NCBI RefSeq assembly: GCF_003151075.1
Contig: NZ_CP029482.1
Location: forward strand, 6,014,001-6,078,000
Source: Pseudomonas sp. 31-12
Lineage (GTDB): Bacteria > Pseudomonadota > Gammaproteobacteria > Pseudomonadales > Pseudomonadaceae
DNA length: 64,000 nucleotides
Direction of reading: 5' to 3'
The position numbers and the translations under genes are program-made. Positions 1 to 8,443 of the stretch are shown here, piece by piece. The notes under the pieces were generated by a model. That model had not been told where the DNA came from. It searched no databases and saw nothing but the letters and a program-made list of their open reading frames with translations. Numbering within the stretch: the stretch's first letter is position 1; each line of letters begins with the position of its first letter.

Positions 1-415
1 TCTGATGGTCGTCGGTTTCGTATTCAATCCTGATCAATGAACCGGCATGGCGCGCCAGCTCAAGGTTGTCCGCGACAACCAGTGCCAGCGGTTGCCCGCT
101 GTACAGGACCTGATCGTTATACAAAGGCCGGAACGGTGAACCGTCGGCCGAGTCGGCGTCGTCATAGTCTTTGTCGTAGCTGGCGATCTTCGGGCGGTTG
201 CTGTGATCGATCACTGCTACGACCCCGGGCAACGCCAAGGCCTTCGATGCATCAATACGAATCACCCGTCCGCAAGCGATGGTGCTGGAAACAACACTGC
301 CGTGAAGCAGGCCGTCCTCGGGAAACTCGCCGGCGTAGCGCGCCTGTCCCGTCACTTTGAGCTGGCCGTCGACCCGGTCAAGCGGCTGCCCCATGGGTTG
401 AGTGTAAGTGTTCAT
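1..415 (-). CDS. Molybdopterin-binding subunit of a xanthine dehydrogenase-family aldehyde oxidoreductase (N-terminal part)
   Basis: About 138 N-terminal residues are present; the gene runs off the left edge. The start opens with a GQPLDRVDG...VTGQARYAGE segment, which is typical of the large molybdenum-cofactor subunit of this family. The ATG overlaps the stop of the upstream FAD-subunit gene by four bases (ATGA), so the three genes form one operon in the order Fe-S, FAD, molybdenum subunit. The large subunit would hold the molybdopterin cytosine dinucleotide cofactor and oxidise an aldehyde or N-heterocycle. The substrate cannot be told from this fragment. The PaoB-like partner suggests an aldehyde oxidoreductase of the PaoABC (YagTSR) kind. 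Confidence 0.88.
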   Translation of the reverse strand, partial: MNTYTQPMGQPLDRVDGQLKVTGQARYAGEFPEDGLLHGSVVSSTIACGRVIRIDASKALALPGVVAVIDHSNRPKIASYDKDYDDADSADGSPFRPLYNDQVLYSGQPLALVVADNLELARHAGSLIRIEYETDDHQ

Positions 416-1401
416 CGGGCTTGCCCTCCCTGCGCGGCATCGCTCAGTGCGCGCACGATTGCCCGGCGCGCCAGTTTCACTTTGAACGCGTTGTGTTCGA
501 GCGGCTCGGCGTTTTGCAGCAAAGCATCGGCGGCGGCGGCGAAGGTTTCGCGGCTGACCTCTTTGCCAACCAGCCAGTCTTCCACGGCCCTGTCACGCCA
601 GGGTTTATGCGCCACGCCGCCAAGGGCCAATCGCGCCTTGCGAATGATCGGTCCGGACAAATCGAGCGCTGCGGCGACCGAAACCAATGCAAAGGCATAT
701 GACGCGCGATCACGAATTTTCAGGTAATGGCTGTGTTCGGCAAAACCGGTGGCGGGTAATTCGATAGCGGTGATCAGTTCATCGTCGGCGAGTTGGTTGT
801 CACGTTCGGGAGCATCGCCCGGCAGACGGTGGAAATCAGCGAACTCGATGGTTCGCGCGCCGCTGGGGCCTTGCACGTGAACCACGGCCTCCAGTGCGGC
901 CAAGGCCACACACATGTCTGAGGGGTGGGTAGCGACGCACGATTCACTGGCGCCGAAGATCGCATGAATCCGGTTCAGCCCGTCCCGCGCCGGACAACCG
1001 CTACCGGGTTCCCGCTTGTTGCATGGCACGCCAGCGTCATAGAAGTAATAGCAGCGCGTGCGTTGCAGCAGGTTGCCGCCGGTGCTGGCCATATTGCGCA
1101 GTTGTGGTGACGCGCCGGCCAGAATCGCCTGGGACAACAGCGGGTAGCGCTGTTCGATCAACGGGTGCCACGCCAGTTCGGCATTGCTGACCAGTGCACC
1201 GATCATCAGCGTCCCTTGGGCCGTTTCAGTGACATCGCGCAAGGGCAGCCCGGTAATGTCGATCAAGTGTTCTGGACGGGTGACATTTTCCTTCATCAAA
1301 TCCAGCAGGTTCGTACCGCCGGCGATGAAATGCGATGCCGGGCCGGCCAGATGCACGGCAGCCTGTACCGAATCGGGTTTGCTGTAGTGGAAAGGATTCA
1401 T
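412..1401 (-). CDS. FAD-binding subunit of a PaoABC-type aldehyde oxidoreductase
   Basis: A 329-residue protein of the xanthine dehydrogenase medium-subunit family. The FAD pyrophosphate loop is seen as FIAGGTNLLDLMK near residues 25-37 and TGGNLLQRTRC near 107-117. Cysteines at about 117, 127 and 136 (TRC, PCNKR, GSGC) match the insertion that in E. coli PaoB binds an extra [4Fe-4S] cluster, so this is a PaoB-like rather than a classic xanthine dehydrogenase subunit. It passes electrons between the molybdenum centre, the Fe-S clusters and the final acceptor. It is translationally coupled on both sides: its start overlaps the Fe-S gene stop by four bases and its stop overlaps the molybdenum-subunit start. 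Confidence 0.9.
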   Translation of the reverse strand: MNPFHYSKPDSVQAAVHLAGPASHFIAGGTNLLDLMKENVTRPEHLIDITGLPLRDVTETAQGTLMIGALVSNAELAWHPLIEQRYPLLSQAILAGASPQLRNMASTGGNLLQRTRCYYFYDAGVPCNKREPGSGCPARDGLNRIHAIFGASESCVATHPSDMCVALAALEAVVHVQGPSGARTIEFADFHRLPGDAPERDNQLADDELITAIELPATGFAEHSHYLKIRDRASYAFALVSVAAALDLSGPIIRKARLALGGVAHKPWRDRAVEDWLVGKEVSRETFAAAADALLQNAEPLEHNAFKVKLARRAIVRALSDAAQGGQAR

Positions 1402-1928
1402 TGATCTTCCCCCTGCTCAGGTTGGCGGCAGGCGGGAAGCACCTCTTTGATGGCGTCGCGAATATTATTGTAGGCACCGCAACGGCAGAGGTTGCCGCTC
1501 ATCAGTTCTTGAATGTCTGCCGTGGTTTGCGCCCGCCCTTCATTGACCAGGCCGACCGCCGAGCAGATCTGCCCCGGTGTGCAATAGCCACACTGAAAGG
1601 CATCGTGTTTGATGAAGGCTTGCTGCATGGGGTGCAATTCGTCGCCAGTCGCCAACCCCTCAATGGTGATCAGCTCTGCACCGTTGCACATCACCGCCAG
1701 CGTCAGGCAAGCGTTCACCCGTTTGCCGTTGAGCAACACCGTGCAGGCGCCGCACTGTCCGTGATCGCAGCCTTTTTTTGTGCCGATCAGGTCCAACTGC
1801 TCACGCAGCAGATCCAGCAACGTGGTCCACGGCAAGACGTCGAGCTGTCGCTCCTGACCGTTGAGCGTCAGGCGTAACGGATGACGGACGAAGGACGGCT
1901 GCGCTGCCTCGGGAGTGGTCGCACTCAT
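1398..1928 (-). CDS. (2Fe-2S)-binding subunit of a PaoABC-type aldehyde oxidoreductase
   Basis: A 176-residue small subunit of the molybdenum hydroxylase family. Residues C54, C59, C62 and C74 (CDHGQCGAC...NAC) form the plant-type [2Fe-2S] site; C113, C116, C148 and C150 (CGYC, LCRC) form the second [2Fe-2S] site. The start was placed at the ATG preceded by GAGGTG; a 14-residue upstream extension is possible but lacks a ribosome binding site. With this start there is no twin-arginine signal, unlike E. coli PaoA, so the complex is probably cytoplasmic. It is the first gene of the three-gene operon. No regulator gene is adjacent. Confidence 0.9.
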   Translation of the reverse strand: MSATTPEAAQPSFVRHPLRLTLNGQERQLDVLPWTTLLDLLREQLDLIGTKKGCDHGQCGACTVLLNGKRVNACLTLAVMCNGAELITIEGLATGDELHPMQQAFIKHDAFQCGYCTPGQICSAVGLVNEGRAQTTADIQELMSGNLCRCGAYNNIRDAIKEVLPACRQPEQGEDQ

Positions 1929-2054
1929 AAACACCTCACGGTTGGTCGTACGTTCGCGGCGTTTTGGCAAACCGCCGTCATAAGGGGTACGACTTCGGGG
2001 TGGGATGAGCGTTCAAGGGAATTGATGGGCGTGGAAAAGGGTAAACAAAGGTCA

Positions 2055-2264
2055 ATGCACACTCGCACAGAACAGGCAAAACGTCTGTCTCGCATGCTTC
2101 AGTTCATGGACCGCGCAGCGCTGCCGGATTTGGCAGCGCGTCTGGAGCGAGGAGCCGGGATTGGCAAGGCGCGGATGTGGTTAGGTGTTCAGACCGATTA
2201 CGATCTCTGGCAAGCGGAGCACCGTGAGCAACCGTTTATCCAACCCATCGCCATTCACGCCTGA
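2055..2264 (+). pseudogene. HigA/XRE-type antitoxin remnant
   Basis: A 69-codon frame whose C-terminal half (LAARLERG...ARMWLGVQTDYDLWQAEHRE) matches the end of HigA-type addiction antidotes, where the ALRL...WL..Q..YDLW..E pattern follows the helix-turn-helix. The N-terminal helix-turn-helix is missing: the preceding part of this frame has no recognisable DNA-binding sequence, and no HigB toxin lies next to it. It fills most of the 342-base space between the Fe-S subunit gene and the DJ-1-like gene; the remainder of that space holds nothing else recognisable. Best read as a decayed toxin-antitoxin locus. A short functional protein cannot be excluded. Confidence 0.5.
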
Positions 2265-2270
2265 CGTTTT

Positions 2271-2822
2271 TCAAACAACCAACTCCGCCGCCACGGCAGC
2301 TCGCGTGGCTTTACCGCAGAGTTGCTCCACCAGCGTCAGGGCAAACTGCAGGGCCGCACCCGATCCCTGCGCGGTGATGCAGTTGCCGTCGACCACCACG
2401 GGCTGGTCAATGAAATTACAACCCGACAGTTGATGGCTGGCCGATGGCAGGCAGGTCATGCGCCGCTGTCGCAAGACGCCGAAGGCTTGCAAGGCCAGCG
2501 CGGGGGATTCACCGATGCCGGCGAACAGACGCCCGGCGGCGGCCTGGTCCTTGATCAACTGTTGCAGGGGCTGATGCGCGGCGAGGTGCTGTGAACCCAC
2601 CTCTCCTCCAGGCAATACGAGAAGGTCGAACGGCTGAGCCAGCAAATCCACCAGCATCGCATCGGCGGTCAGGCGGGTACCGCGAGAACAAGTGATCATG
2701 CGTCGCCCCTCAATGCTTGCCACCACCACTTCAACCTTGGCGCGGCGCAGTACATCGATCAGGGTGACGGTTTGCAGGTCGTCGATGCCCTCGGCGAGGG
2801 TAATCAAAGCTCTAAAGGTCAT
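2271..2822 (-). CDS. DJ-1/PfpI family protein lacking the usual catalytic cysteine
   Basis: A 183-residue protein with the DJ-1/YajL layout: an N-terminal LITLAEGIDDLQ strand and acidic residue (E11), VLPGGEVGSQHL near residues 69-80, and the C-terminal TAQGSGAALQFALTLVE segment. At the nucleophile elbow, where DJ-1 and YajL have A-I-C-x-x-P, this protein has AGIGESPAL, so glycine 104 replaces the redox-active cysteine. It may be a binding or regulatory relative rather than a deglycase or chaperone. The start was chosen to match the family N-terminus; the frame extends upstream but that part shows no homology. The ribosome binding site is weak. Confidence 0.8.
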   Translation of the reverse strand: MTFRALITLAEGIDDLQTVTLIDVLRRAKVEVVVASIEGRRMITCSRGTRLTADAMLVDLLAQPFDLLVLPGGEVGSQHLAAHQPLQQLIKDQAAAGRLFAGIGESPALALQAFGVLRQRRMTCLPSASHQLSGCNFIDQPVVVDGNCITAQGSGAALQFALTLVEQLCGKATRAAVAAELVV

Positions 2823-2889
2823 GGGCGCGGTCCACAGAATGATCTTTAAAGCGTAGTCAGCTTTCCTGCCCCTTGTTCGAGCGCTGCCG

Positions 2890-3348
2890 TTACTTGATGT
2901 AAAGCTGTGTCGACATCGTGTTGCGGGGCGCGTTGATGGAGGTGTTGCTGAAGGTAAAGATGCCGTCCTGCTTGCCTGCAAGATTGAAGATATACAGATT
3001 GCCGACGGTTTTTTCTCCGGGCGCGCACTCCTTCAGGTTGCCGGTTTGATAGGCACACACCGACGTCCGGTTGCCGTCCACTTCAAAACCATCCAGCGCA
3101 ACGTGCGGACTAAGGCTACCGTAGCCAATCTCCAGAACGTAGACCTTGATGCTTGGACCACTGTGGTCGCAGCTCGTCTGCTCCTGTTTCTCGACAATAT
3201 TTTCAAGACCACAGCCCTGCGATTCGACCTTGATCACTTTCACCTGAGTCAACGCAGACGCCATCGCCGCCGAGGCCGTTTGCGCCCCGAGCCACAACGC
3301 CATCGCGACGCCAATCACCGCAACCCCACACTTTTTAATGCAATACAT
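2890..3348 (-). CDS. Secreted DUF4879 (YolA-like) protein
   Basis: A 152-residue protein that begins with a clear signal peptide (MYCIKKCGVAVIG...TASAA, about 28 residues) after a GGGGGG ribosome binding site. The mature part contains VYVLEIGYGS and ends with FTFSNTSINAP...MSTQLYI, which I recognise as the DUF4879/YolA pattern, whose members are small secreted proteins of unknown function. Three or four cysteines in the mature part suggest disulfides and an exported location. It lies just upstream of, and divergent from, the purine permease. No function is claimed. Confidence 0.7.
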   Translation of the reverse strand: MYCIKKCGVAVIGVAMALWLGAQTASAAMASALTQVKVIKVESQGCGLENIVEKQEQTSCDHSGPSIKVYVLEIGYGSLSPHVALDGFEVDGNRTSVCAYQTGNLKECAPGEKTVGNLYIFNLAGKQDGIFTFSNTSINAPRNTMSTQLYIK

Positions 3349-3562
3349 ATCGCCCCCCAGAACCAGCGCGCAGTATGGCGCACTTCGCTTTAGCGCAAAA
3401 CATCGGCGACGATCGCAGCCATAAGCAGCCACAGCCCCACGCTGCTGGTATGATGCGCGGCTTTTTCCGACCCGCAGAAAATTACCAGGCGCCTTCAACG
3501 GTCTGTGCTTTGCTGTTGAGGTCGATACATTCACGGCGCCGGGCGCGCCACGGGGAGCAGAC

Positions 3563-4858
3563 ATGCTGGAAAGGCTGTTTCAACTCAAGGCACACAACAC
3601 CAACGTGCGGACCGAGATTCTGGCGGGCGTCACGACCTTCTTGGCCATGGCCTACATCCTGTTCGTCAACCCGAGCATCCTCGGCGAGACCGGCATGGAC
3701 AAGGGCGCGGTGTTTGTCGCGACCTGTCTGGCAGCCGCCATCGGCTCGACGACCATGGGCCTGATCGCCAACTACCCGATCGCGCTTGCGCCGGGCATGG
3801 GCCTGAACGCCTTCTTCACCTACACCGTGGTCCTGCACATGGGCCACACCTGGCAAGTGGCGCTGGGGGCGGTGTTCATCTCGGCGGTGCTGTTTTTCCT
3901 GCTGTCGATCTTCCGCATCCGCGAATGGATCATCAACAGCATCCCGCTGCCGCTGCGCTCGGCCATCGCGGCCGGTATCGGCCTGTTCCTGGCACTGATC
4001 GCCCTGCATAACGCTGGCATCGTGGTCAGCAACCCGGCGACCATGGTCGGCCTCGGTGACCTCAAGCAGCCGGCACCGATTCTCGCGACCCTCGGTTTTG
4101 CCCTGATCGTCGCCCTCGAAGCGCTGGCCATACGCGGCGCGGTGCTGATCGGTATTCTGGTCGTGACTATCGCGTCCATCGCATTGGGCTTCACGCCGTT
4201 TGGCGGCGTGATGTCGATGCCACCGTCCCTGGCCCCGACCTTCCTGCAACTGGACATCAAGGGTGCGCTGGACATCGGTCTGGTCAGCGTGATTTTCGCT
4301 TTCCTGTTCGTCGACCTGTTCGACAACTCCGGCACACTGATCGGCGTCGCCAAGCGCGCCGGCCTGATGGGCAAGGACGGCCACATGCCGAAAATGGGCC
4401 GCGCCCTGATCGCCGACAGTACCGCGGCCATGGCCGGTTCATTGCTCGGTACATCGACCACCACCAGCTACATCGAATCCGCCGCCGGCGTGAGTGCCGG
4501 TGGCCGCACCGGCCTGACCGCCGTCGTGGTGGCGATTCTGTTCCTGCTGGCGCTGTTCTTCTCGCCATTGGCCGCCAGCGTTCCGGCATTCGCCACCGCC
4601 CCGGCGCTGCTGTTCGTCGCGGTGTTGATGACATCCGGCCTGGCCGAAATAGACTGGGACGACATCACCGTTGCCGCACCGGTCGTGGTCACTACGCTGG
4701 CCATGCCATTCACGTATTCCATCGCCAACGGCATCGCCTTCGGTTTCATCTCCTGGACCGCGATCAAGTTGCTGTCCGGCCGCGGCCGTGAGCTGAACCC
4801 GGCGCTGGTGATTCTTTCGATTCTGTTCGTGATCAAGTTGGGTTGGTTCAACGCATGA
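3563..4858 (+). CDS. NCS2 family purine permease (AzgA/PbuG type)
   Basis: A 431-residue inner-membrane protein with about 12-14 hydrophobic segments. It shows the marks of the AzgA-like branch of nucleobase:cation symporter-2 proteins: [19 protein letters not shown] at the N-terminus, [12 protein letters not shown] near residue 77, a [13 protein letters not shown] segment and [14 protein letters not shown]. Members take up adenine, guanine or hypoxanthine with protons. Its stop overlaps the trmA start by four bases (ATGA), so the two are co-translated. A TATGAT box stands about 110 bases upstream. No purine riboswitch fold was recognised in the leader. Confidence 0.9.
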   Translation: MLERLFQLKAHNTNVRTEILAGVTTFLAMAYILFVNPSILGETGMDKGAVFVATCLAAAIGSTTMGLIANYPIALAPGMGLNAFFTYTVVLHMGHTWQVALGAVFISAVLFFLLSIFRIREWIINSIPLPLRSAIAAGIGLFLALIALHNAGIVVSNPATMVGLGDLKQPAPILATLGFALIVALEALAIRGAVLIGILVVTIASIALGFTPFGGVMSMPPSLAPTFLQLDIKGALDIGLVSVIFAFLFVDLFDNSGTLIGVAKRAGLMGKDGHMPKMGRALIADSTAAMAGSLLGTSTTTSYIESAAGVSAGGRTGLTAVVVAILFLLALFFSPLAASVPAFATAPALLFVAVLMTSGLAEIDWDDITVAAPVVVTTLAMPFTYSIANGIAFGFISWTAIKLLSGRGRELNPALVILSILFVIKLGWFNA

Positions 4859-5934
4859 CTTTTGATTCCCAGGCTTACGCCGTCCAGCTCGAAGAAAAGG
4901 TCACGCGCCTGCGCGACCTGCTGGCCCCGTTCGATGCACCGGAACCTGCGGTGTTTGACTCGCCGCTGAAAAATTTCCGCCTGCGTGCCGAGTTCCGCCT
5001 GTGGCGCGAAGGCGGCGATCGGCATTACGCGATGTTTTCCCAGGAAGACAAACGCACACCGATCCTGATCGAAGAGTTCCCGATCGCCAGCCTGCGCATC
5101 AATGAACTAATGCCGCAGCTCAAGGCGGCGTGGAAGGCCAGTGCGGCACTGAGCCACAAGCTGTTTCAGGTGGAGTTCCTCACCACCCTGGCCGGCGATG
5201 CGATGATCACGCTCTGCTATCACCGCCCGCTGGACGAACACTGGCACGCGGCGGCGACGAAACTGGCCGCCGACCTGAACGTCAGCGTTATCGGTCGCTC
5301 GAAAGGCAAACGCGAAGTGATTGGCCAGGATTACGTGGTCGAGAAACTGGACGTCGGTGGTCGCACGTTCAGCTATCGCCAGCCTGAAGGCGCCTTCACC
5401 CAGCCCAACGGCACCGTGAACCAGAAGATGCTCAACTGGGCTTACGACGCACTCGGCGATCGCCCGGACGATTTGCTGGAGCTGTATTGCGGCAACGGCA
5501 ACTTCACCCTGCCGCTGGCGACCCGCGTACGCAAAGTGCTCGCCACCGAAATCAGCAAGACGTCGGTCAACGCCGCACTGAGCAACCTCAGCGAAAACGC
5601 TGTGGATAACGTCACCCTGGTGCGTTTATCCGCGGAAGAGCTGACCGAAGCCTTGAACGAAGTTCGTCCGTTCCGTCGCCTGCACGGCATCGACCTGAAG
5701 AGCTACGAGTTCGGTAGCGTCTTCGTCGATCCGCCTCGCGCCGGCATGGACCCGGACACCTGCGAGCTGACCCGGCGCTTCGACAACATCCTCTACATCT
5801 CCTGCAACCCGGAAACCCTGGCAGCCAACATCGCCCAGTTGCACGACACCCATCGCATCACCCAGTGCGCGATGTTCGACCAGTTTCCGTGGACACATCA
5901 CATGGAATCCGGGGTGTTGCTGACGCGTCGTTAA
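4855..5934 (+). CDS. trmA: tRNA (uracil-5-)-methyltransferase TrmA
   Basis: A 359-residue enzyme that makes ribothymidine 54 in the T-loop of tRNAs using S-adenosylmethionine. The SAM site is [13 protein letters not shown], the nucleophile is C317 in [10 protein letters not shown], and the C-terminal general-base glutamate is in HHMESGVLL. Length matches E. coli TrmA (366). The start is the ATG that overlaps the permease stop; the sequence [16 protein letters not shown] is the usual Pseudomonas N-terminus. A strong intrinsic terminator follows 17 bases after the stop. Confidence 0.95.
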   Translation: MTFDSQAYAVQLEEKVTRLRDLLAPFDAPEPAVFDSPLKNFRLRAEFRLWREGGDRHYAMFSQEDKRTPILIEEFPIASLRINELMPQLKAAWKASAALSHKLFQVEFLTTLAGDAMITLCYHRPLDEHWHAAATKLAADLNVSVIGRSKGKREVIGQDYVVEKLDVGGRTFSYRQPEGAFTQPNGTVNQKMLNWAYDALGDRPDDLLELYCGNGNFTLPLATRVRKVLATEISKTSVNAALSNLSENAVDNVTLVRLSAEELTEALNEVRPFRRLHGIDLKSYEFGSVFVDPPRAGMDPDTCELTRRFDNILYISCNPETLAANIAQLHDTHRITQCAMFDQFPWTHHMESGVLLTRR

Positions 5935-5951
5935 TTGCAGCCCTCCCCTAC

Positions 5952-5981
5952 AAAACAGCCGTCTGTACGACGGCTTTTTTG
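5952..5981 (+). terminator. Intrinsic terminator after trmA
   Basis: A GCCGTC/GACGGC stem with a five-base TGTAC loop is followed by six T residues. It lies just after trmA in the right orientation. Its tail is part of a 16-base sequence repeated in inverted orientation at 7025-7040. Confidence 0.85.
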
Positions 5982-5988
5982 TGGGTGC

Positions 5989-6435
5989 TCATTCGGTGAC
6001 CTCTGCCTTGCGCGGACGCCCGCCTTTACGGCCATTAGCCCGCGCAGCCTCGGCTTTGGCGGAGCTGCTTTGGCGACCATTGCGCGAGGCGATGACCGAG
6101 GCTGCCATGTCCATCAAAGGCTTGCTCGCCGAAATCATCCCGGCGATGGACACGTGCAGATCCTTGCCAACATGGCACAGGGCGGTTCCGGAAAAGCCGA
6201 CTTTCAGATCTACGAAATCCTCGATGTCGAAATCATCAAATTCCGGGTAGTGCTGCACAGGCAGCAGCACGCCACTGCCATCAGTAAAGCTGACCGCCAG
6301 ACAAGGTTCCATAAACCTCACCGAAATCGCCTGCAATCCGCTTTTTTGGCGCACTTGCCCGCGCTGGATGGCTTCATCCAGCACGGCCTCGGTGACGGGC
6401 CGATCGGCCAGCATTCCTGCCTGTATCGTTTTCAT
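5989..6435 (-). CDS. DUF2442 protein with basic AT-hook-like tail
   Basis: A 148-residue protein. The middle part (SVRFMEPCLAVSFTDGSGVLLPV...YPEF) is the DUF2442 pattern, a small beta-rich domain that in many genomes sits next to DUF4160. The last 30 residues are alanine- and lysine-rich and end in ANGRKGGRPRK, which resembles an AT-hook (GRP core) and suggests DNA binding. The gene start overlaps the stop of the DUF4160 gene by four bases. The pair has been thought of as toxin-antitoxin-like because of its two-gene habit; that is inference, and neither activity can be read from the sequence. Confidence 0.75.
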   Translation of the reverse strand: MKTIQAGMLADRPVTEAVLDEAIQRGQVRQKSGLQAISVRFMEPCLAVSFTDGSGVLLPVQHYPEFDDFDIEDFVDLKVGFSGTALCHVGKDLHVSIAGMISASKPLMDMAASVIASRNGRQSSSAKAEAARANGRKGGRPRKAEVTE

Positions 6436-6860
6436 AGTTGGATCTCCACCCCCTCCGGAACACCGATCAGCGCCAGCAGGGTCTTGTTCGTCTCGGGTTC
6501 ATAGCAAGCCGAGCCAATCATCCAGGTCGTACTCGCAATCCTTTTTACCACCACGACTTCGCTGGTCTGCCAGTCCCATTTCTGATGATCGAGACAGACC
6601 GTTTGTAGCTTGTCCCACCAGATGGCCCGGGCGCGTCGCAGGTGGGCGGGCTGTCCAAGTGCGTGCCGCAACCCTTCCAGCACTGCCACAGGTGGCCGGT
6701 TTAAATGAGGAACCACATCCCACAGCTCGACACTGTTGTGCCAAAAGCAGAATTTGAAGCGTGCACTCCAGCTTCCGGCGTCTACATGCGCGTGCGGCGG
6801 ACAGTGTTCATCGCGCAGCATGATCACCATTGAAAATCCTTTGTAGCTGAATAATCGCAT
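6432..6860 (-). CDS. DUF4160 protein, partner of the DUF2442 gene
   Basis: A 142-residue protein. The N-terminal MVIMLRDEHCPPHAHV is the DUF4160 signature (usually R.Y..DH.PPH.H), with conserved histidines that could bind metal or be catalytic. It is first in a two-gene operon and is coupled to the DUF2442 gene by an ATGA overlap. The rest of the protein is tryptophan-rich and unlike anything I can name. The 212 bases upstream, to the tautomerase, hold its promoter region and the tautomerase terminator. Function unknown. Confidence 0.72.
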   Translation of the reverse strand: MRLFSYKGFSMVIMLRDEHCPPHAHVDAGSWSARFKFCFWHNSVELWDVVPHLNRPPVAVLEGLRHALGQPAHLRRARAIWWDKLQTVCLDHQKWDWQTSEVVVVKRIASTTWMIGSACYEPETNKTLLALIGVPEGVEIQL

Positions 6861-7027
6861 GCTAACCCATCCGTTAGGTTAATGAGTCCACAGACTCGAC
6901 ACTCCCTGGAAAATCCGACAATTGGCTCTGCGCCAAATTGCCTTTATGCCTCTGAGACTAGCGCCAAGCCTCGCCTTGAGCCGGTGGATAACTGCGCAAA
7001 ATAGTAAGCAATCCTTTCCTCGTGCCC

Positions 7028-7056
7028 ACAAAAAAGCCGTCACGAGAACGGCTTTC
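7028..7056 (-). terminator. Intrinsic terminator after the tautomerase gene
   Basis: Read on the minus strand, an AGCCGT/ACGGCT stem is followed by six T residues. It lies just downstream of the tautomerase stop. The ACGGCTTTTTTGTGGG end is the reverse complement partner of the trmA terminator tail. Confidence 0.8.
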
Positions 7057-7072
7057 CTGGCTTGGCACACAA

Positions 7073-7279
7073 TCATCCCGGCTGGTTTTTTCGATACTCG
7101 GTGGTGGTGATGCCCGCGTACCCCCAGTTATCAGTATCGACTTCCTCGATCACGATGTGGGTCAGCTCCGGCGGCTTGCCGAGGACGCGTTTCAGGGTGT
7201 CGGTAATTTCGGCGATGACCTGGGCTTTCTGCTCCCGGGTGACGCCGTCACGGGTGATGCGTACGCTGACGAAAGGCAT
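7073..7279 (-). CDS. 4-oxalocrotonate tautomerase family protein
   Basis: A 68-residue protein of the 4-OT family. Proline follows the initiator methionine (MPFVSVRITRDGVT), giving the catalytic amino-terminal proline after methionine removal. The body (EQKAQVIAEITDTLKRVLGKPPE.THIVIEEV) has the usual beta-alpha-beta fold pattern, and such proteins act as small oligomers. Substrate unknown; members isomerise 2-hydroxymuconate or similar enols. It has a good GGAG ribosome binding site and is divergent from the LysR gene, which may control it. Confidence 0.88.
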   Translation of the reverse strand: MPFVSVRITRDGVTREQKAQVIAEITDTLKRVLGKPPELTHIVIEEVDTDNWGYAGITTTEYRKNQPG

Positions 7280-7390
7280 GATGCTGCTCCTGTCCGGTAA
7301 TCAATTGAGACGCCGGTCAAGTAAAGCACCGCTTCGTCGATTTCATCTACAGTGGCGCAGTCCCTCATTTGATCCGTGGTGTCATCAATC

Positions 7391-8302
7391 ATGCAGCGAG
7401 TATTCGACGATCTTCAGCTGGGCAGCATCGAACTGTTTTGCCTCGCGGCCGAGGCCGGCAGCTTTACAGCGGCCGCGTTGGTGGCCGGCGTAACACCGGC
7501 CGCCGTGAGCCGTTCGGTGTCGCGCATGGAAGAACGCCTCGGCGTGCGGCTGTTTGCGCGCACCACCCGCAGCGTCAAGCTGACCGACAGTGGCCGGCGC
7601 TATTACGAGGAATGCCGTCAGGCGCTGGCTCAGCTGGTGGAGGCTCAGCGCGAGGTCATGGGCCAGCAGCAGCAACCGTCCGGCACACTGCGTATCAGTA
7701 TTCCCACGACGTATGCGCACCACCGGATCTTGCCGTTGTTGCCGGCATTCCGGGCGCGGTTTCCAGACGTGAAAGTCGAGTCGCACATCAGCAATCGCAA
7801 CATCGATTTCGTCGGCGAAGGCTATGACATGGCGATCCGCGTGCGGGCGATTCCGGATTCCGGTCTCATTGCCCGGCACCTTGAGGACGCCGAGCTGGTG
7901 ATGATTGCCAGTCCCGAGTACCTGAAGCGCGCAGGTGTCCCGCAAAGCCTGGACGATCTTGCGCAGCACGAATGCATTCAGTACGAACTGCCCAGCAGCG
8001 GCCGGCGCATTGCCTGGCTGTTCAACGACAACGGCGCACCGCAGGAGATTCTTGCCGAGGGCAGCTTCAGTTGTTCTGACGATGTGCTCGGCGGCGTGAC
8101 TTTGGCCAAACACGGCGCGGGGCTGTTTCAAACCTACCGCTTCATCGTCGAAAACGAGCTGGCCAATGGTTCGTTGGTCGAAGTGCTCAAACCTTATGGC
8201 GGACGCTCCCGGCCGTTTACCCTGCTCTATCCACAGAGTCGCCATATGCCGCTGAGACTGCGGGCATTCATCGATTTTCTGGTTGAACATTTGCCGCGTT
8301 AA
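7391..8302 (+). CDS. LysR family transcriptional regulator
   Basis: A 303-residue regulator. The N-terminal winged helix (about residues 5-65) includes FCLAAEAGSFTAAALVAGVTPAAVSRSVSRME, and the rest is the periplasmic-binding-like effector domain, of the CrgA/DmlR branch judging by SGTLRISIPTTYAHH. It is divergent from the tautomerase gene at a spacing of about 110 bases, so that gene is a likely target. The start could also be five codons upstream; the chosen ATG fits the usual N-terminal length. The effector is unknown. Confidence 0.88.
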   Translation: MQRVFDDLQLGSIELFCLAAEAGSFTAAALVAGVTPAAVSRSVSRMEERLGVRLFARTTRSVKLTDSGRRYYEECRQALAQLVEAQREVMGQQQQPSGTLRISIPTTYAHHRILPLLPAFRARFPDVKVESHISNRNIDFVGEGYDMAIRVRAIPDSGLIARHLEDAELVMIASPEYLKRAGVPQSLDDLAQHECIQYELPSSGRRIAWLFNDNGAPQEILAEGSFSCSDDVLGGVTLAKHGAGLFQTYRFIVENELANGSLVEVLKPYGGRSRPFTLLYPQSRHMPLRLRAFIDFLVEHLPR

Positions 8303-8358
8303 AGCATTGGGACTGTCCGATCACCGCACACAAAACCTGAATGAAAGCGCTCTTCAAT

Positions 8359-8386
8359 TGACCGAACTAACCAGCTAGTACAATTT
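8359..8386 (+). promoter_or_regulatory. aroQ promoter with probable TetR operator
   Basis: TTGACC (a -35-like box) is followed by the inverted repeat ACTAACCAGCTAGT at 8366-8379, which runs into TACAAT, a -10-like box. The repeat closely matches one in front of quiC (12587-12600), where a TACACT box is at the same distance. A repressor bound here would lie between or over the two promoter boxes. Confidence 0.55.
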
Positions 8387-8443
8387 ATCTCCACAGGCTG
8401 AATACCCCAGCCCATTCCAAAAATAATAAGTGGAGAGACTTCG

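Noticed and set aside
3349..3562. Purine riboswitch before the NCS2 permease
   Set aside because: No three-way junction with the conserved purine-aptamer loops could be traced.
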